Below are positions 5,584 to 6,751 of a stretch of DNA of 6,751 bases, in pieces. Each line of letters opens with the position of its first letter. The first letter of the stretch is position 1. The stretch comes from an uncultured Oscillospiraceae bacterium (GTDB taxonomy: Bacteria > Bacillota > Clostridia > UBA1212 > SIG427), in assembly GCA_902465325.1 (NCBI GenBank), contig CABQMV010000107.1, forward strand, positions 1 through 6,751, read 5' to 3'. A model generated the notes under the pieces. That model was given only the letters and a program-made list of their open reading frames with translations, was not told where the DNA came from and did no database searches. Made by a program: the position numbers and the translations under genes.

Positions 5584-6751
5584 ATGAAATTAAATCATAG
5601 AGAGGGTATTTTAAAATTATCTCAGAAGAATTACGGTTTTGTAGAGGATGTCTATATACCGGCTAAAGGCCTGGGAAATGCTATGGATGGGGATCGGGTA
5701 GAGGTGCTGATTACAGATTTTAAGAATCAGGCTTTTAAGGGAGCGGGACCGGAGGGCCGCGTTATTAGAATCCTGGAAGAGGCCAATCCACTGTTAGTAG
5801 GGACAGCTGCTTTTACAGGAGGACAGTTTATTGTGATTCCCGATGATACCAGATATCTTTTCCCTGTTTTGCTGGAGGCTGTGCCGGAGGAGCTTCTGCC
5901 GGAGGACAAGGTGGTTGTGAGGCTGAGAAGGCGTCCTGGCAAGTACAATGCTGCCGAAGGAGAATTGACTGAGATTTTAGGAGGCGGGAATCGCCCCGGT
6001 ATGGATATTACTGCAATTGTTGCCGGTATGGGAATTCCGCGGGAATTTCCACAGGAGGTACTGGAGCAGGCAGAGGCTTGTCCTTCTGCCCTGAGCCAGG
6101 AGGAAATCCAAAGTGAATTGGCCAGGGGCCGCCGGGATATGAGGTCGCTTTCTGTGGTTACTATTGATTCGGAGGACACCAAAGACGTAGACGACGGAAT
6201 TTCAATCTGCAAATTGGAAAACGGACACTATCAGCTGGGCGTGCACATTGCAGATGTCAGCTACTATGTAAAGGAGGGCAGCCCTTTAGACCGGGAGGCC
6301 TATGAGAGAGGCACCAGCGTATATCTGCCGGACCGGGTGATTCCCATGCTTCCCAGACGGCTTTCCAACGGAATCTGCAGTTTAAATCAGGGAACAGACC
6401 GTTTTGCTTTTTCCGTTATGATGGAGCTGGATGAGAAGGGAGCTTTGTTGGATTCTGATATTTTTACCAGCGTAATGCAAGTAAAGTATAAAATAACATA
6501 TAACCAGATTTACGCCTTGTATACAGAGCACAATCCGGAGCTGGAAGAAGCCTACCGGGCTCACAGGAGGGAATTGGACTGTATGAAGGAGCTGGCTGGC
6601 CTGCTTCGGGAAAGACGGCGTGAAAGAGGCGCCATTGATTTCAATTTTCCGGAGACTAAAGTCGTGCTGGATCCAGAGGGAAAGCCGTTGGAGGTAAAGC
6701 CCTATCGGGTTACGTTTGCCAATAATATTATTGAAGAATTTATGCTTTTGT
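5584..6751 (+). CDS. rnr: Ribonuclease R family exoribonuclease (3' end outside window)
   Basis: A processive 3'-to-5' exoribonuclease of the RNase II/R family, acting in the cytoplasm on structured and non-coding RNA. The frame is open for 389 codons to the window edge. It starts with a cold-shock RNA-binding domain (about 4-60, with YGFVEDVYIP and GDRVEV). A second cold-shock-like domain follows (about 75-165, with NRPGMDITAIV). The catalytic RNB domain contains TIDSEDTKDVDDG (193-205), with D195, D201, D203 and D204 as the four metal-binding aspartates. HIADVSYYV, SVYLPDRVIPMLP, ERGAIDFNFPE and NIIEEFML follow. I prefer ATG 5584, with GGAGG at 5568-5572 upstream. An in-frame ATG at 5548 lies beside the terminator T-tract and has no ribosome site. 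With either start, the winged-helix domain that usually precedes the first cold-shock domain is missing. The C-terminal S1 domain should lie beyond the window. Confidence 0.93.
   Translation, partial: MKLNHREGILKLSQKNYGFVEDVYIPAKGLGNAMDGDRVEVLITDFKNQAFKGAGPEGRVIRILEEANPLLVGTAAFTGGQFIVIPDDTRYLFPVLLEAVPEELLPEDKVVVRLRRRPGKYNAAEGELTEILGGGNRPGMDITAIVAGMGIPREFPQEVLEQAEACPSALSQEEIQSELARGRRDMRSLSVVTIDSEDTKDVDDGISICKLENGHYQLGVHIADVSYYVKEGSPLDREAYERGTSVYLPDRVIPMLPRRLSNGICSLNQGTDRFAFSVMMELDEKGALLDSDIFTSVMQVKYKITYNQIYALYTEHNPELEEAYRAHRRELDCMKELAGLLRERRRERGAIDFNFPETKVVLDPEGKPLEVKPYRVTFANNIIEEFMLL

Noticed and set aside
5727..6212. Long - strand frame opposite rnr
   Set aside because: It is the reverse shadow of the rnr coding sequence: serine/proline-rich and low-complexity in look, with no ribosome site, while the + strand frame has full RNase R motifs.

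Overview
The window looks like a chromosomal segment from a low-to-moderate GC Gram-positive bacterium of the Clostridia, most likely Lachnospiraceae-like. The basis is the gene order (pgk, tpiA, ..., secG, rnr on one strand), strong GGAGG-type ribosome binding sites, consensus sigma-A promoters, and the protein sequences themselves. The family assignment is inferred from remembered gene order, not from a search. All supported genes lie on the + strand.

Region 1 (1-1633) is the end of a glycolytic operon: the last 30 codons of phosphoglycerate kinase, complete triosephosphate isomerase, and an unrecognised two-helix membrane protein whose start overlaps the tpiA end. A long G-U-rich hairpin with a T-rich tail follows and probably ends this transcript.

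Region 2 (about 1634-2095) is a roughly 460-base, AT-rich, regulatory-looking gap. It carries three exact copies of an 11-base element (TTTGAGTGTGA) spaced by near-integral helical turns. It also has a very good sigma-A promoter (TTGACT-N17-TACAAT) with a dyad across its -35 box. The roughly 170-base leader contains a small ORF and an attenuator-like hairpin.

Region 3 (2096-5174) is a two-gene unit: a UDP-galactopyranose-mutase-like FAD oxidoreductase, overlapping by 41 bases a polytopic GT-C type (GT39-like) glycosyltransferase. The pair probably acts in synthesis or modification of a cell-surface glycan, but the substrate cannot be read from sequence. In many relatives the glycolysis genes run on, often through gpmI, to secG, so this pair looks like an insertion or replacement in a conserved neighbourhood.

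Region 4 (5185-6751) holds secG, with its own extended -10 promoter and a GTG start, then a strong intrinsic terminator, then rnr, which runs off the right edge. The RNase R reading frame starts directly at its first cold-shock domain and lacks the usual N-terminal winged-helix domain. No promoter can be placed between the secG terminator and rnr, so rnr expression probably relies on read-through. I saw no RNA genes, CRISPR arrays, insertion sequences or phage genes. The most promising loci for unexplained biology are the regulatory gap in front of the oxidoreductase-glycosyltransferase pair and that pair itself.
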